Assembly: GCA_003427395.1 (NCBI GenBank)
Contig: BFEA01000089.1
Location: 2,184,204-2,217,820 of the forward strand
Direction: 5' to 3'
Source: Chara braunii
Lineage: Eukaryota; Streptophyta; Charophyceae; Charales; Characeae
Length of the DNA stretch: 33,617 nt
Below are positions 1 through 11,601 of the stretch, piece by piece (position 1 is the stretch's first letter; every line of letters starts with the position of its first letter). The translations under genes and the position numbers were made by a program. The notes under the pieces are model-generated. The model ran no database searches. It was not told the DNA's origin and saw only the letters and a list, made by a program, of their open reading frames with translations.

Positions 1-136
1 CCCCCCGCCGCACGAGTCCCGCCGGTGCCCCCCCTCCCCTCCTACCCCGTCATACCGGCTCATACAGATCAATACGAACAGTCGTGCAACCCTATGTACG
101 AGTGCTCCCCCGTACAGCGGGAGTCACAGGCCAAAC

Positions 137-164
137 AGTTTCATCGGACTTTCAATGACTCAGC

Positions 165-243
<79 letters not shown>

Positions 244-322
244 AGATAGGCCATTGGCACCCCCGAGTAGCATTGTCGTGCTTGCCAGACTGTTTCATCG
301 GACTTTCAATGACTCATCAGGT

Positions 323-363
<41 letters not shown>
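137..363. repeat. Duplicated 31-bp unit, each followed by a (GA)n microsatellite
   Basis: The phrase containing TTTCATCGGACTTTCAATGA occurs at about 137-167 and again at 291-321. Each copy runs into a GA tract (167-238 and 327-363). The flank upstream of each copy is also loosely similar. This looks like a segmental duplication that carried a GA-prone site with it. Reading frames here are only Arg-Glu or Ser-Leu dipeptides and are not genes. Confidence 0.85.
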
Positions 364-368
<5 letters not shown>

Positions 369-780
369 AAGAGTGGCGGGCAGGAGGATCTGACAGATGG
401 TGATGTGGCAAAGAAGAAGAACTTGGAGGAATTGAGAGGGAGGAGGAGTTGCAAATTCGGAAGCTTACCGGGGAAAACGCAAAAATGACCAGGGGCGGTA
501 GAGGTAAAACGATAATACATGGGGCATGGGAAAAGTCTGAGGGGTATTCCGCTCTACCCACATCTTTTAGAGGCATTTTGGCATATATTTGAGCTTATAA
601 GGGTATTTCGTAAATTATCCCTAAAATAAAATGTTGCATAATGGCGACTATTGCAACTACCTGTATCCCTAAAATAAAATGTTGCCTGATGGCATTGTGG
701 GGGGGGAAGGGGAGGAGGAATGGTAGGCCCTTATGTAAGGTATCGGTACCCTATGAAGAAATATACTTTGAATTTTGAGT
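364..780. other. Stretch without a gene; 48-bp spaced direct repeat
   Basis: No coding or RNA signal is visible. A 22-base phrase beginning TATCCCTAAAATAAAATG is present at 616-637 and 664-685, a local tandem duplication of about 48 bp. The rest looks like unique AT-rich DNA leading into the 5' repeat of the Penelope-like copy A. Confidence 0.6.
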
Positions 781-784
781 CAAA

Positions 785-1480
785 AAGAAAAGCACGGACA
801 CCCTGTTGCACACCTCAAGTATGTTTTTATTCGTAATAGTGTTCCGTTGTGTCTATTGAGGTCTTGAACCAAAAACCTGAATGAAACCAAGTTGTGACAA
901 TTGGCTTCTTTCAAAGATTTGAATAAGACAAGTTGTTTCACTAATAAATTTTTATTGTGTTCGTTCGGACCTTGAGCCCGCAACTTTAATATGCAGATTG
1001 GTTGGAGCTTTTACAGGTTTAATCCATGGACTCAGGATTGTGTGATACTAGAATATTGGTAGATGGTTCACACTTCGCTCAGGGATTTGCGATTGACTCC
1101 GTGGTGGGGTCTCTGTTACATCCTATTGCCATTTTTTTTATAATATAAGTTTGTTTCTTAAAGATCGTATGATGAAGAGTTGCGATTGTGAATTTTTAGT
1201 GAAACTTAGTGGGACATTCCAAAATTATCTATAACACAAGATAATATGTTCTATATTAGGTTCCAAAGCTCTTAAAAAGTTGTTGGTGGCAATCAATCAA
1301 AATCAGTTCAGCACGCCGATTGGACCTTGTGTCCATGTCTGATGATTTACTTCATGAGTTATTTTAGCGGGAGTCACGTTTATAATTTTTTTATCGATTT
1401 TATGTTGTTGTTGTTGTTGTTGTTGTTGTTTTCCTTCTTCGTTTTCTTCTTTTCCTTATTTTCTTCCTTTTTCCTCCCTT
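785..1480 (+). repeat. 5' pseudo-LTR of copy A
   Basis: Matches 6756-7445 in the same orientation through recognisable blocks: TGTTGCACACCT near the start, AATAAGACAAGTTGTTTC, the CTTCGCTCA(A/G)GGATTTG block, and a pyrimidine-rich end ((TTG)n then TTC-rich). Short units resembling CTTGAACC recur inside it, as in the pseudo-LTRs of copy B. No hammerhead core is recognisable. Confidence 0.6.
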
Positions 1481-1669
1481 GTCACCTATTACAGAATATC
1501 TGCATCAGCAAAATCACACTCCATTTCTCAAAGTAACCACCATAAAGGTTAGACTTCATTTGAATGGCTTCATACACACTTATGCTGACAACGTTCATTG
1601 ATTGTCTTGTTTTTCTTCTTCACATCTTTTTTTGTTCCCGTGCACTTTCCTCGCTCCTATTAGTGAGGT

Positions 1670-4600
1670 ATGGGCAATAACGGGGTGTTGACTATTATTC
1701 GTACTTGCTTTGTTTATGGCGAGCCTGACCAATTTGCGAGATGGTGTCCGAAAAACATGCATGTTCTGTAAAATGTCATCATTGTGATTGTTCATGCCCA
1801 ACTTGAAGCTCCACTCCTCAACCTACTTCACAACCGGTGTGTCGAACAGTACAATTGCTATAGCCCCTTATGAAATAGGTGGTGGGTGGTTGGGGGAATG
1901 TCACACGATGATTTGATATTATTGAAGGCAATGTGCTTAAGATGATGGTGATATTCGACGATGAAAAAAAACGGAATAGGGTTAGACATAGGAGGAGGAG
2001 AAGGCAAAGCGCGAGCAAGAGGAGGAGCAAGGACAAGCTAGAGAGAAGAAAAAGTGTGAAGATGTTCAAGTGCAACTGGCAGAGGCTATGGATAGGAAGT
2101 TGAATGTGGTTTGTGAGGTGCTGATGGGGAAAAAAAAAAAAAGGGAATGATGAAATGAAAAAGTTGAGGGCGAAAGTCGAGGAACTTCGTCCCGGTAAAA
2201 CTTCGATATTAGAATCGTCAAATAATATAGTCTATGATTTTAATGTGCTGGATAAGTTTCACTAAGAGCACGAGAAAATGAATTTCATATGCTTGGTTTG
2301 GTTGCTTCTACGTAAAAAAGGATTGCATCATCGGAGAACAACGTCATAAAAAAATGACACTGGGGAGAGGAAATTGTCACGAAGGTCGACTCATGAAGAA
2401 AAGAAGTCTGGCACTCTGTTAATAAGCGAGAGAGTGTCATTATACTTACTACTCCTACAATTCTAGCAAGGGTTGAACCTTGAGTAATGTTGTAGAGATC
2501 ACTCCCGAGATTGATAGCGACAGAGTACTAAAATTTGATGCAATGTCATTTGGAAACGTAGAGCTTTTGAAGAAGATCCGATTGAAACAATTGAACAGAA
2601 AACGAAAGTGCGAGTGAAAAGTTTATTGAGTTAAAAATATGTTCGCACAGTTGGTGATGGAGGAGTAACACTTACCATGTACTAATCTACATTCAACGTT
2701 GGATGTAATGGGGGAGCCCTCTGCAGGAAGACTGACACTGTCTTGAGAAATAGGTTGTTTAGGCTAATAATAGGGAAACGATTCAAAATGAGCGTTGGAA
2801 AGCACTAAGACAAATTAAAAATGAGGATATCCTTGAGTATTTGCAAAACAAGGCACCGCATATTCTACCTAGGATATGACAAAAAAAAAGATGGTCAATT
2901 AGCATACGGCGAAGGTTTTCGAACATGATGAGAAAGGTAAGTTGAAAACAAATCAATCGAGGTGTCTGACGACATCAATGAGGTTGAACACGAGGAGGAC
3001 GAACATGATTCGGACTTATCTTAGTATATTTCCCTCAACTTGTTTAGGCTAATGACCACAAAACATGTATGAAGGAGTATTTGAAAAACATTGAAATAGA
3101 TAAAAAATATATATATCCTCGAGTCTGTGCAAAGCAATGCATCACGTATTCTTCACAAGATACAAAAAGGAAGGAGATAGTCAATCAGAGTGTGGTAAGG
3201 TTTGTTGGACATGATAATGAGAAAGGTAAGTTGAGAAACGAGTCTATCGAGTTGTCTGACGACGTGTGTGAGGTTAAATATAAGGAGAACATACGTGATT
3301 CTGACTCATCTAAGTGTCTTTCCTAGACGCGTCTCGTCTCTAACATTTTGAAAGACAGTATTGAAAGATCCGTTTTATTTTCTATGACTTTTTCCATTGT
3401 AAGGTTATGAATACCTTTTTTTTTGTTAATATCTCCTTCATTCTATCCAGTAAGTTTTTTTGGGCTACTAAGTTAAGTACCTTCATTACTAGCGCTCTGG
3501 TGGGACGTGATTTAGGATATATTGGCGATGATTGTCGTTGGATGTATGTGTTGGTGTTACCTTGGTGTCGTCATATTTATGTAGGGAATACTATAAGAAA
3601 TATGTGAGATGGGGGGAACACATATATCGTGCATGCGATTTACGTGAAAATGAAAATTATAATCGTAAGAGAGACTATGTAAGTGATTACGACATTGTGG
3701 TAGTTATAGTTATGTTGCTATTCCCCTTTGTGTTTGTGCTACTAACGATGTCATGACAACTGTAAAAACAATTATTCGTTTATGCTCATTACACTTAACA
3801 CACAATAAAAATAATGTTGGAGTAAACGATGTCGATCCAGTAAGCACGAAGGACAAAAACGGGAAAGGAAAGAGAATTTGTCCTTCTATCTACCCTGCTT
3901 CTCTCTCTACTTCTCTCTCCATTTCCCTTTCCACATATTTTGTTTCTTTTTCTATCCAGAACCTCTCTACTGTGACCATGCACTCCTCCGTTGGTGTGGT
4001 ATCGAATAGCTTGATTTTTATTCTTGATTATTGCCAAGGTTATAATATCTATCGATATGTCATTACATGCACATGGGACAAATATCTTTGTGGATAGGTG
4101 GATAATTCTAAAATGGATGGACGATTGTTTTACAGTCCCTTGCAAGTACGGTGCTAACCGGTTAAGGCGGGTTAGAGGTTGGTTAAAATATGGTAATTCC
4201 CTTACCTTCCAAGTAATTATGTTTTTTATACGCTCCTCTCATGCATTAAAATAAAATTTTGCCTCTCTTACTAAGCAATCCGTCTTCTGTAAAAAATATT
4301 TATCAATGAGATTTTTGTCAGTTTGTATATGATTTCTCCGTTATTCGAATTTTTTGGAAAAACATAAATAAATTTTCATTACAGTGTATACCGTCAAGAG
4401 GAATTACGACTAAATTAAATATTCAATTACGCAACCAGTGGTCGAAATTGTATTCGATGGTAACATATGTAAAGTTTGTGTGAGAAGTGTATGTGCTATG
4501 ATTGTTAACAGTACGAGGATTAACAACGCATGGAACGATATGATTGTTAGGCGTACAATAGTTGTTTGGTGCAAAAATCATATGGTTAATAACTGTATTC

Positions 4601-6250
4601 ACAACTTTAAGACGCATGCGCACTTAACGACTCATGCTTGCTTTTACTCTGACGACGATCCAACCATTTCAAAGAATGATGAACGCATGTCATTTTAGTT
4701 TATCGAATCTCAACTATTTTAATCGGTTCTACATAATTATAAAAATACTATACGCCCCTCTACATCTACTTTCATTATATTTATAAGGAAACATATTATG
4801 AATGATTTTACTGTTTTTCTTCCTTGACTAAGTTAGCTGAACGATCGATCTGAGTTGATGATTTTTTCAACTACTTCACTTCGGTCTCTAATCACTTATT
4901 TGTTTTTTCATGCTATGATGATGAGGTGTTGGAGAAACAGGTATTGCCGCCCTATCTAATTTGCACCCCTATCGACCACAATCCTTTTGATACGTATGTT
5001 TTTTGTCCCCTCCTTTACAAAGTCGGTCTCGATAGTTATTTTTAAATAACCTCGCCTTCTTGACTTGTGACGAGGATACTGAAGTTGTGTTGGATCAATG
5101 TAAGGTGAAGTAAGAATGTTCGGGATTCCAATGTGTTGGAAAATGAAATCCTGGTGGTTCCTTTGAACAAACCTATTGTCTGCGTAAACACAATGATATT
5201 CAACGTTGGCATTATATTTGTCCTACTTCCTTTGGATGTGGCTTCCTAAGCAATAAAGGAATTTCGATCGAGGTGAATCCTGTAATTGTAAACTTTCATT
5301 CGACTCCAACCTCAATTTATGTAGTATTTAGGACCTTGTTAAGTTTGTTCATGACCTCAATCACAAGAAAAAAAATCACACAATATTACTTTACGCTTCC
5401 TTTGATATTAAGAAAATGTTTTCAAATTTGTCATAGATGATAAAACTCGATTATTCAAGCAATGAATTAGGCCGTTAATTATTGGATAGGGGAAGGTTAC
5501 CGAGACGTTGCAGTAAAAACTAAAGGTAAAAGCGCTAGACTGTTCAGGAATTGGAAGGCGGTTAGATGAGTGTATTGGTTTTCAAGCATATAACAAGTTT
5601 TTTATTTTGTGAGTTGAACAATGATTTTGTGTTTCTTTTTCAAGTGATCAGAATCTATATGGACAAATCTTATAGTCGTGCGCTAGCGTGTCTTCTTTGT
5701 ACGAGTTTAAATTTTTAACCTCTCTAGATAATGATGGGCGTTTCTTAAGTGGTTTTTGCAAAAGTATTTGTCGATTTTTATTATTTGCAAAAGAGTTGAT
5801 CCTCTATTTCTCTATGACGTACAAGATATTACAATGAGATTTAACAAATGTTATGATAATTTTTTTTTTATCGAAAAAACTAGTGAGGGTTGTAGCTGGG
5901 ATTTAAGGGTCAAAGTTTTCAATGATATACTGGACTTGCCTTCATATCTACACATAAAAAATCAGAGATGCAGTATTAATAGTGAATTAAATTTTTATAG
6001 TATTTAATATTTTTCTTCATTCTCAAAGAAACAACAAAAAATTTATGTGATTGCATCCTTTCTACATCGTGCTAAGCACGTCACTACGGTCACATGATCA
6101 GGAACTAAGCTAACCTATCTCTTTACGTTGAAGATGAAATTATGAAAACACTCCCATCTTGACAACTATTCGACTTTTGTCTTATCAATTACTTTAGGAA
6201 CACATGTTGATTTGTGGCCAGACTAGATCTCACTGTTGACTGGGTGACAA
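1670..6250 (+). pseudogene. Broken polyprotein of Penelope-like copy A (zinc knuckle, GIY-YIG, reverse transcriptase)
   Basis: Many stops and frameshifts, but the order of blocks is clear. At 1670 a short frame carries CFVYGEPDQFARWC, a zinc knuckle that lost its second Cys and its His relative to CFNCGDPGHFARWC of copy B. A Glu/Lys/Arg-rich helix lies at about 2000-2140. A SAP-like segment is duplicated in tandem (about 2755-3025 and 3040-3325). A GIY-YIG core with PWCRHIYVG lies near 3560-3600. The middle domain at 4140-4210 (CKYGANRLRRVRGWL) and 4440-4640 matches copy B. The reverse transcriptase shows PIDHNPFDTYVFCPLLY near 4970, ASFDIKKMF near 5400, a YVDD-proximal region lost to decay, and a C-terminal SFLHRAKHVTT near 6057 that aligns with FLHRARTYTT of copy B. 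It is not functional. The start at 1670 is chosen by alignment to copy B. Confidence 0.75.
2755..3330 (+). repeat. Tandem duplication inside copy A (SAP-like segment)
   Basis: The phrase TTGTTTAGGCTAAT starts at 2755 and again at 3040. Similarity continues for about 280 bases through GAGAAAGGTAAGTTGA and GTCTGACGAC to the ends near 3024 and 3325. The second copy contains the 85-codon open frame at 3069-3326. In copy B the corresponding region occurs once. Confidence 0.7.
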
Positions 6251-6755
6251 TAATTGCTTAAGCCACCAGTATCTTTCTCAACTTGAAAAACAAATGTCTG
6301 TTAGGGGGCGGGCAACCTTGACACTACCGAGGCGAAATGGTTGGAGGCACCAATCAAATTCGATAGAGCGTCGTTTTTATTTATTTTTTTGTGCGCAGTT
6401 CGAAATCAGACTCGAGACCAACAACTGAGAAAAATATTGGCGGTTTAAATAGTTTGGTTACTATGTATGATTTGCAGTTCAAACCATGACAACTGTTTTA
6501 TTTTTGTGACATCGGTGCTCACGCTCACCATTTCCTTAAAGCACCAATACATGCCACCTGTTGGTTGTGGACCCCTTTCGGAGGCCACTCGCCGTCGATT
6601 CATTTTATCTACGACATCTGACCTCCTAAATTTTCGAAGAGGCTCAAAACAAGTTCTTAAAATGCTTGGGGTCATGTACTGGTGGCTTAACGACATAGGT
6701 ACTTATATTGTTTTTTTTCAAAACGACGAGAGATGAGTGATGACTTGGTATATGA

Positions 6756-7445
6756 TATGGGTACCTTGTTGCACACCTTGAGCATGTTTTTGTCGGTAAC
6801 AACATTCTGTCGTAATGATAGTGTAAGTCTATAGTTGAGGATTGATGATTTGGTTGTCGTATGATGCGGGCATCAGACCTTGAGTATGTTTCTGTCAGTA
6901 ATAATATTATACGGTGTTCATTGAGGACTTGAACCAGAAACGTTAGATGAAGTTTTAAAAATCAGTTTTTTCTACGTTCTTTCAAATCTGAACTGGGGAT
7001 GTTAATAAGACAAGTTGTTTCGTTCATAATGTATTTATTCAGATCTCGGACTCGTAATTTTGATATGTAGATTAGTTTATTATTTGACAATTTCGAGCCC
7101 TGGACTCGTGGTTCTAGGGTACCAAAATATCCGTAGACGGTTCAGTGCTTCGCTCAAGGATTTGTAGTAGACTCCATGGTAAGGTCTCTGTTATATCCCA
7201 TCAACATTTTCATGAGAATCTATTTTGTTTCCTAAGGACGGTACAATCACATGTTACAACTGTAGGTTCTTAAAGGAACTTTGTGAGACATTATAAAATT
7301 ATCTTCCATGTCCATTGTTATACTTCATAAGTTATTTTCTTAGCGAGAATTGTGTTTAGGATTTCTGCCAATCTTGTGTTATCCTCTTTTTCTTCTTGTT
7401 CTTATTATTCCTCCGTCTCCTCCTTCTTCTCCTTCTCTTCTTGTG
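6756..7445 (+). repeat. 3' pseudo-LTR of copy A
   Basis: Diverged direct copy of about 785-1480. It has an extra internal duplication of a unit beginning ACCTTGAG(C/T)ATGTTT (near 6775 and 6871), and ends in the CTCCTTCTTCTCC-type pyrimidine tract at about 7384-7440. Same strand and order as the 5' repeat. Confidence 0.6.
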
Positions 7446-7617
7446 CATGCTGTCCGTATAGCAGTGAATGTCATATTGTAGAAGGTCCGCATTGCAGAAT
7501 CGCGCACACATTATGCACATAGTCACCAGACTCTTCTGCACATCGTCACCTGTGTATAGCCCGCCACTGATCATACAGGTTCTCACCAAGAATGGGGATG
7601 ACCTCGACGTATCTTAT

Positions 7618-7754
7618 GGGCTTGCTCCATTGCACAACACTGCATTTGGGCCCTTTTCTGGACCCAATGCATTGAAAATGTTAGACTCGGCCCACTTCAC
7701 CTGGTCCAGAAAGCGACCAATTGCATGTAGAGTGTTGTATAGTGGAGTGAGGCC
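7618..7754. mobile_element. Foldback / MITE-like inverted repeat
   Basis: Left arm 7618-7664 and right arm 7703-7754 are imperfect reverse complements of about 50 bp. Shared inner blocks are TTTCTGGACC and ACAACACT, and the outer ends read GGGCTTGCTCCA and, reversed, GGCCTCACTCCA. The centre of about 38 bp is unique. I could not fix a target-site duplication. No transposase is present, so it would be non-autonomous. Confidence 0.55.
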
Positions 7755-7864
7755 GTAACTATGGTAATGTTGGGGCTCCTTATCGCCACGTCTCACACGC
7801 TATGCAATCGAGATGCGTGAAACCAGCCAAACTTGGGCCAAGGGCCCACTCGTTAGCCACCGTT

Positions 7865-7935
7865 TGGATTCCATCTTGGCTCTGTATTTCAACAGTTTAA
7901 GGTTGTACCAATTGAGTTAGGCCCATTGGTTGGAT
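7865..7935 (-). mobile_element. tRNA-like SINE head, copy 1
   Basis: On the minus strand this aligns with 17362-17430 over about 65 bases: both share ACCAAT(T/G)GGCCTA, (C/A)A(A/G)TTGGTAC and ACTGTTGAAAT. The A-box-like part (CTCAATTGGTAC) is kept. The B box is decayed here to AAGATGGAATCC, against GAGTTCGAACCCC in the other copy. The anticodon stem does not fold, so this is a SINE-type repeat rather than a tRNA gene. Confidence 0.5.
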
Positions 7936-8263
7936 TCGTGCCTTCTCAGCATGCATACAACACTCATGGGCCTGGGTCCTAGGTGTTGAAGCGGACCAGG
8001 ACCAACTTCACAATGCCTGGAATTTTCGGTGTTGGCCGCCAATCTTCGTAAGTGGAACCTCAGCGCACCGATGGTGAGGCCGAGGCCGAGCTGGACTCTG
8101 TTCCCATATTGATGTTTGGACATCCAAGGATTATTCTTTCGCGTTCAGTTTTGCTAGACCATATGCAGCCTTAGATCTTTCAGACAAAGACCCACACTTG
8201 GGTCAATGTGGTTGACCCTCAACACTTTTAACTTAGACTACTATCGTCTTCACCCCAACATAA

Positions 8264-8402
8264 CGCCCGAGCGTTATATTCAACTTACCCTAAAAATATC
8301 AGATTTTCGTTTGTACTTAAGTGTTTTCAAATAGAACGCCACTTGGAAGATAACGCCCTGGCGGTATATTCGAGTAGAACGCACGGACGTTATATTTGAA
8401 TG
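8264..8402. repeat. Three dyad motifs, each followed by TATATT
   Basis: Three related short motifs: AACGCCCGAGCGTTATATTC at 8264, AACGCCCTGGCGGTATATTC at about 8352, and ACGCACGGACGTTATATTTG at about 8380. Each has a GCGTT/AACGC-type dyad followed by the same AT-rich heptamer. Function unknown; they may be decayed pieces of one small repeat. Confidence 0.45.
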
Positions 8403-8499
8403 TTCTATGGGCAGAGAGGTGGAACGAAGGGCCCAAATTTCCCTTCAAGCCATTAAGAATCTTTCGTATTGCTCGAGGATTTCAATAGGTGTGTCTACC

Positions 8500-8645
8500 G
8501 ACGCCTTGAGTCTGTTGTGTGTGTTTTCTGGACATAGGCCTTACTCCACTACTTATCAAATGTGCAAAATGAGAATGAATCTACCGCTAGAACATGGAAA
8601 GGCACAATGCCATATTTTTTGTCTTTTGTGCATGTGGTGAGGTAG
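8500..8645 (-). repeat. Dispersed repeat, copy 1 (other copy at 25528-25680)
   Basis: The reverse complement of this interval aligns with the plus strand from about 25528: shared blocks include AAAAGACAAAAA, ATGTTCTAGCG and TAGTGGAG. The copies are diverged, and no coding potential is seen. It abuts the stem-loop at 8642-8698. Confidence 0.5.
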
Positions 8646-8698
8646 TGTGGTGAGGCCCATAGTAGTGGAGTCTGACCCTATGGGCCTCACGACACTAC
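8642..8698. repeat. 21-bp inverted repeat (stem-loop)
   Basis: GTAGTGTGGTGAGGCCCATAG (21 bases, 8642-8662) pairs with 8678-8698 with one mismatch across a 15-base loop. It may be the terminal hairpin of the adjoining dispersed repeat or a very small foldback element. Confidence 0.7.
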
Positions 8699-8699
8699 T

Positions 8700-9175
8700 C
8701 TACAGTGTACAAAATCTTGTAAAAAATGTATAGATGTCAGACGCCCCAAAACGTAAAAAGAAAATTGCCTCTTGGATCCACTTCCTCTACAAAGCTAGAC
8801 TGTCCAACTCTCCAGAGCACAAAAAAACAGTTGAATACCTTTCTCTGTGAAGTATAGTATCTGTTCCAAAGGACCACATAAGAAAAATGACAGCTGAAAG
8901 TCCTGTTTTTCCGCCCAAACTCCAGATGTGGGAGCTAGTGGGTCTTGGCCCCAGGTACACTCCAAATTCGGGTGCTCATCGTATACTTTTTTTTTTTTTT
9001 CTCCTTTTTTTTGAAAAAAGGGTCACAGCCTTGGGTGAGGTCCCATTAGTAGTNGGATAGGAGTGTGGCCGATCCAGTGTGACACTGAGTGGCAGCGGGG
9101 TGACAAGTTCATTACGAATTTATGGGCTGAGAAAACAAAAGAAAGGCAAAAAAAAGCAAAAAAAATAAAAAAAAC
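8700..9175. other. Spacer with T-rich and A-rich tracts and one foldback-family arm
   Basis: No gene is seen. T tracts occur at about 8987-9012 and an A-rich tract at about 9148-9175 that resembles a retroelement tail. At 9015-9062 there is a single arm (GAGGTCCCATTAGTAG followed by GGATAGG) related to the foldback at 28128-28312. One ambiguous base lies at about 9054. Confidence 0.45.
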
Positions 9176-9478
9176 ATGGGGTGCGGCGGTCCGAGGCGTT
9201 TCGACCGGCGCAGTAGCGCTCGGGCCAAACGCCGCCTTCTTTTCGGCAGGCCTGACCGGCGATGGACGATTCCGACGTGAAACCGTCGGCGTAGGTGGTA
9301 GCTCCGCGCTTTCGTGTTGACGAAGCCCATTGGTAAACGCCTTTGGGGATGCTACCAGCGGTTAGAGTATGCCGCCATTAGCCCGCCTGCCAAATTGTAT
9401 TCAGAGTTCTGGAAGATACGGTGGAGTTTTGTTTCTTCGTAGTAGAAGGGGTTGTTAAGCCAGTGCAAAAAAACCAAG

Positions 9479-11537
9479 ATGGAACCCGAACCAGGGGCGC
9501 AAGGTGAACGGGAAGGAAGAGCCCAAGTTCCGAGTGACTATCGTTTGGAGGAGGAAAGAGCAAGGGAGATCATAAGAGCATGTTATGAGGAAGGCATTCT
9601 ACTAACAGACATTGATCCAGGGGAGATGGAAGTGACAGGGAGAGAAGTTAGATTTATCTTGAACTCAACGCTCGATGAGATCAAGATAAAGTGGTTGAAG
9701 GAGAGGACGACCACCGTCATTTTTCGTGATGGTGCCCGTTTTCTCCCCAAGAAGGTCAAGGAAGACGTGGTAAGAGCTTATGAAGATGTGTGGATGCGGG
9801 ACGAGACCTTCGTGCAAGAATTCAAGCGTGGGAGGCTCAAGGTGAAAAGTCCAAACGTGGTATCGTACGTCCCAAGGGCACAAGCCATCTCTGATTGGAT
9901 GCTCAAAAAGAAAACAGACTTCATTGACCTTTCTGGTACAACTTACAGAGCTGTAGTCAAGCCATGGTTGACGAGAGCAGAGATTAGCGATTGGAGGCAA
10001 TTAATAGATCAGGACACCTTCTCGGTGGTGGTTGTAGGTGTGCCTCTAGACGAAATGCCCTTTCTCCTTGTCCACATGGAGAAGCCATCGAGAAAGTGGT
10101 GAAGCAACATAGACCGGAAACAGATGAATCGGACCCGAAGTTGGTGAACTTGAGATTTGATATCGAACCAGCGAGCAGAGCAAACATGAAGGATAAAATT
10201 TATGTTCAAACTTGTCAAGGAGATGTGTTGGAGGTCAAACTTGCAAGCGCTGACTCAGCATGGTTTAAGAGATGCCGTAGTACTTTATTTCATACGAAGC
10301 TCACCTGCAAAAGGATGGATCGCCGGAATCAAGGAGGGACTCGTTCGAGCCAACCACAATCATCGTCAGCACCAAGGGCAGCGGAACCGCGAGCGGGGTA
10401 TGCCGGCCCGCTAGGTGCACCGAGACTCTCGGTGGTACAACCCCCTTTGGGAATTCAACAAGCGGCGGCGGGTTCGAACCTTCCAGATGGAGCAGCGCTT
10501 CGGATCAATCCGACCTTCTCACCTGGTGGTAACCAAGTACAGTCTCATATGGGAGCAGGAATGACTCAAAGCCAACTTAATCAAGTGATTCCATCTCTGG
10601 ACGCCATGTGGGCGACTTTTCTGCAAAACCTACCTCCGCATCCATTCACATCGGCGCCAAATGGATGCCGATGTCGAATGTGCAGTTAGGCATAAGCCCT
10701 TTAGTTGCAAATTTACACGCATTTATGACGTGGAACCATGGCATGATGGGCTTGCCTCATGGCAACCCCCAGAGTGGGCTTCCTCAGAGAGTGACGACAT
10801 CGACCGGACATCCTCAGGAGAGACAGCAAGCAATCCCGGCTCTGTCTGGGACCTTGACTTCAGGCCAAAGTCGTTTTCGTCAACGGGGCGAATCCCCAAG
10901 GAAGCAACAAAGGCTAAGCGACGTAGGTATTGATATTCAGGTAGACAAATTGCATGCGGAAGCCTCAAGCAACTCTGATGACTCACAACCACTGTCTTCT
11001 ACTACAGGTAAGCACAAATCGTCACGACCTCGGATGGATGCCTTATCAAAAGGTCAATCATCGGTTGAATCAAGGTTGTTGCCACTGATGCTTATTGTCG
11101 CTAAAAATTCGTACTGGGTCGTAGCGTGGCTAGGCTTGGATGACTCTTTTCTGTTTCTTAACGCCCCTTGCCCAGAGTCTTCGATGCCACAAGCAACGAA
11201 AACCCTGGCCAGGTCAATATTCAAGAACAAAATTTCCTTCAGACTTATTGAAGTTGCTATGCCCCGTTTTCTAATTGATCTTGAGGGGAAAAGAGTTCGC
11301 CTTTATACCCCACTATTTGATGCACGCATCAACCCAACTCATCTAGAACAGTTGGAAAGAGATGGCCTCAAATTAATCCCGTTAGCAAGGTTGCTGGAAG
11401 GCCGAAAGCCTGATCTGAGACGAGTCAAGCTGGCACCCTCTGTAACCGCAGAATGTTTGAGCGATTTGAACTCCAAATTGGGAAAGGAAATGAAACTTTA
11501 TTCTCCCTTCATGAAACATTTGTTGACAGAAACATGA
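9479..11537 (+). pseudogene. LINE ORF1 (RNA-binding / DUF4283-like protein), frameshifted
   Basis: Begins at the ATG at 9479, 27 bases inside a longer open frame. The first frame runs to 10102 with an acidic-basic N-terminus, then a compact segment ending in PFLLVHMEK. Near 10078 the reading shifts by one base into a frame that continues with EAIEKVVKQHRPETD and a Ser/Pro/Gln-rich linker to about 10600. A further shift leads to the frame ending at 11537. That last part starts with a disordered Gln/Ser-rich stretch and ends with a folded-looking segment of about 130 residues (from NSYWVVAWLGLDD to MKHLLTET). The first half resembles DUF4283-type ORF1 proteins of plant LINEs in layout only; no CCHC knuckle is seen. 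In an active element it would coat LINE RNA. Family assignment is tentative. Confidence 0.6.
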
Positions 11538-11601
11538 CTGATGTCAACCTCGACTGCGGAGGGAACCTCCCAGATCCAACAATCTGGGGCAACTGCTCTG
11601 A

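Larger units (their letters stand above)
780..7450 (+). mobile_element. Penelope-like retroelement, degenerate copy A
   Basis: A heavily decayed retroelement in the same domain order as the better preserved copy B at 20022-25519. From 5' to 3' I can follow a direct repeat (about 785-1480), a decayed zinc knuckle, a charged helix, a duplicated SAP-like segment, a GIY-YIG-like segment, a middle domain, a reverse transcriptase and a second direct repeat (about 6756-7445). Protein-level similarity to copy B is clear in several blocks, while the flanking repeats differ in sequence from those of copy B, so this is a separate family or subfamily. The two repeats of copy A are themselves well diverged from each other, which indicates an old insertion. 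Element ends are approximate. Confidence 0.75.

Noticed and set aside
1321-1370. CTGATGA in the pseudo-LTR of copy A, at the place corresponding to the hammerhead of copy B
   Set aside because: No adjacent stem II, no GAAA and no closing stem I; not a ribozyme as it stands.
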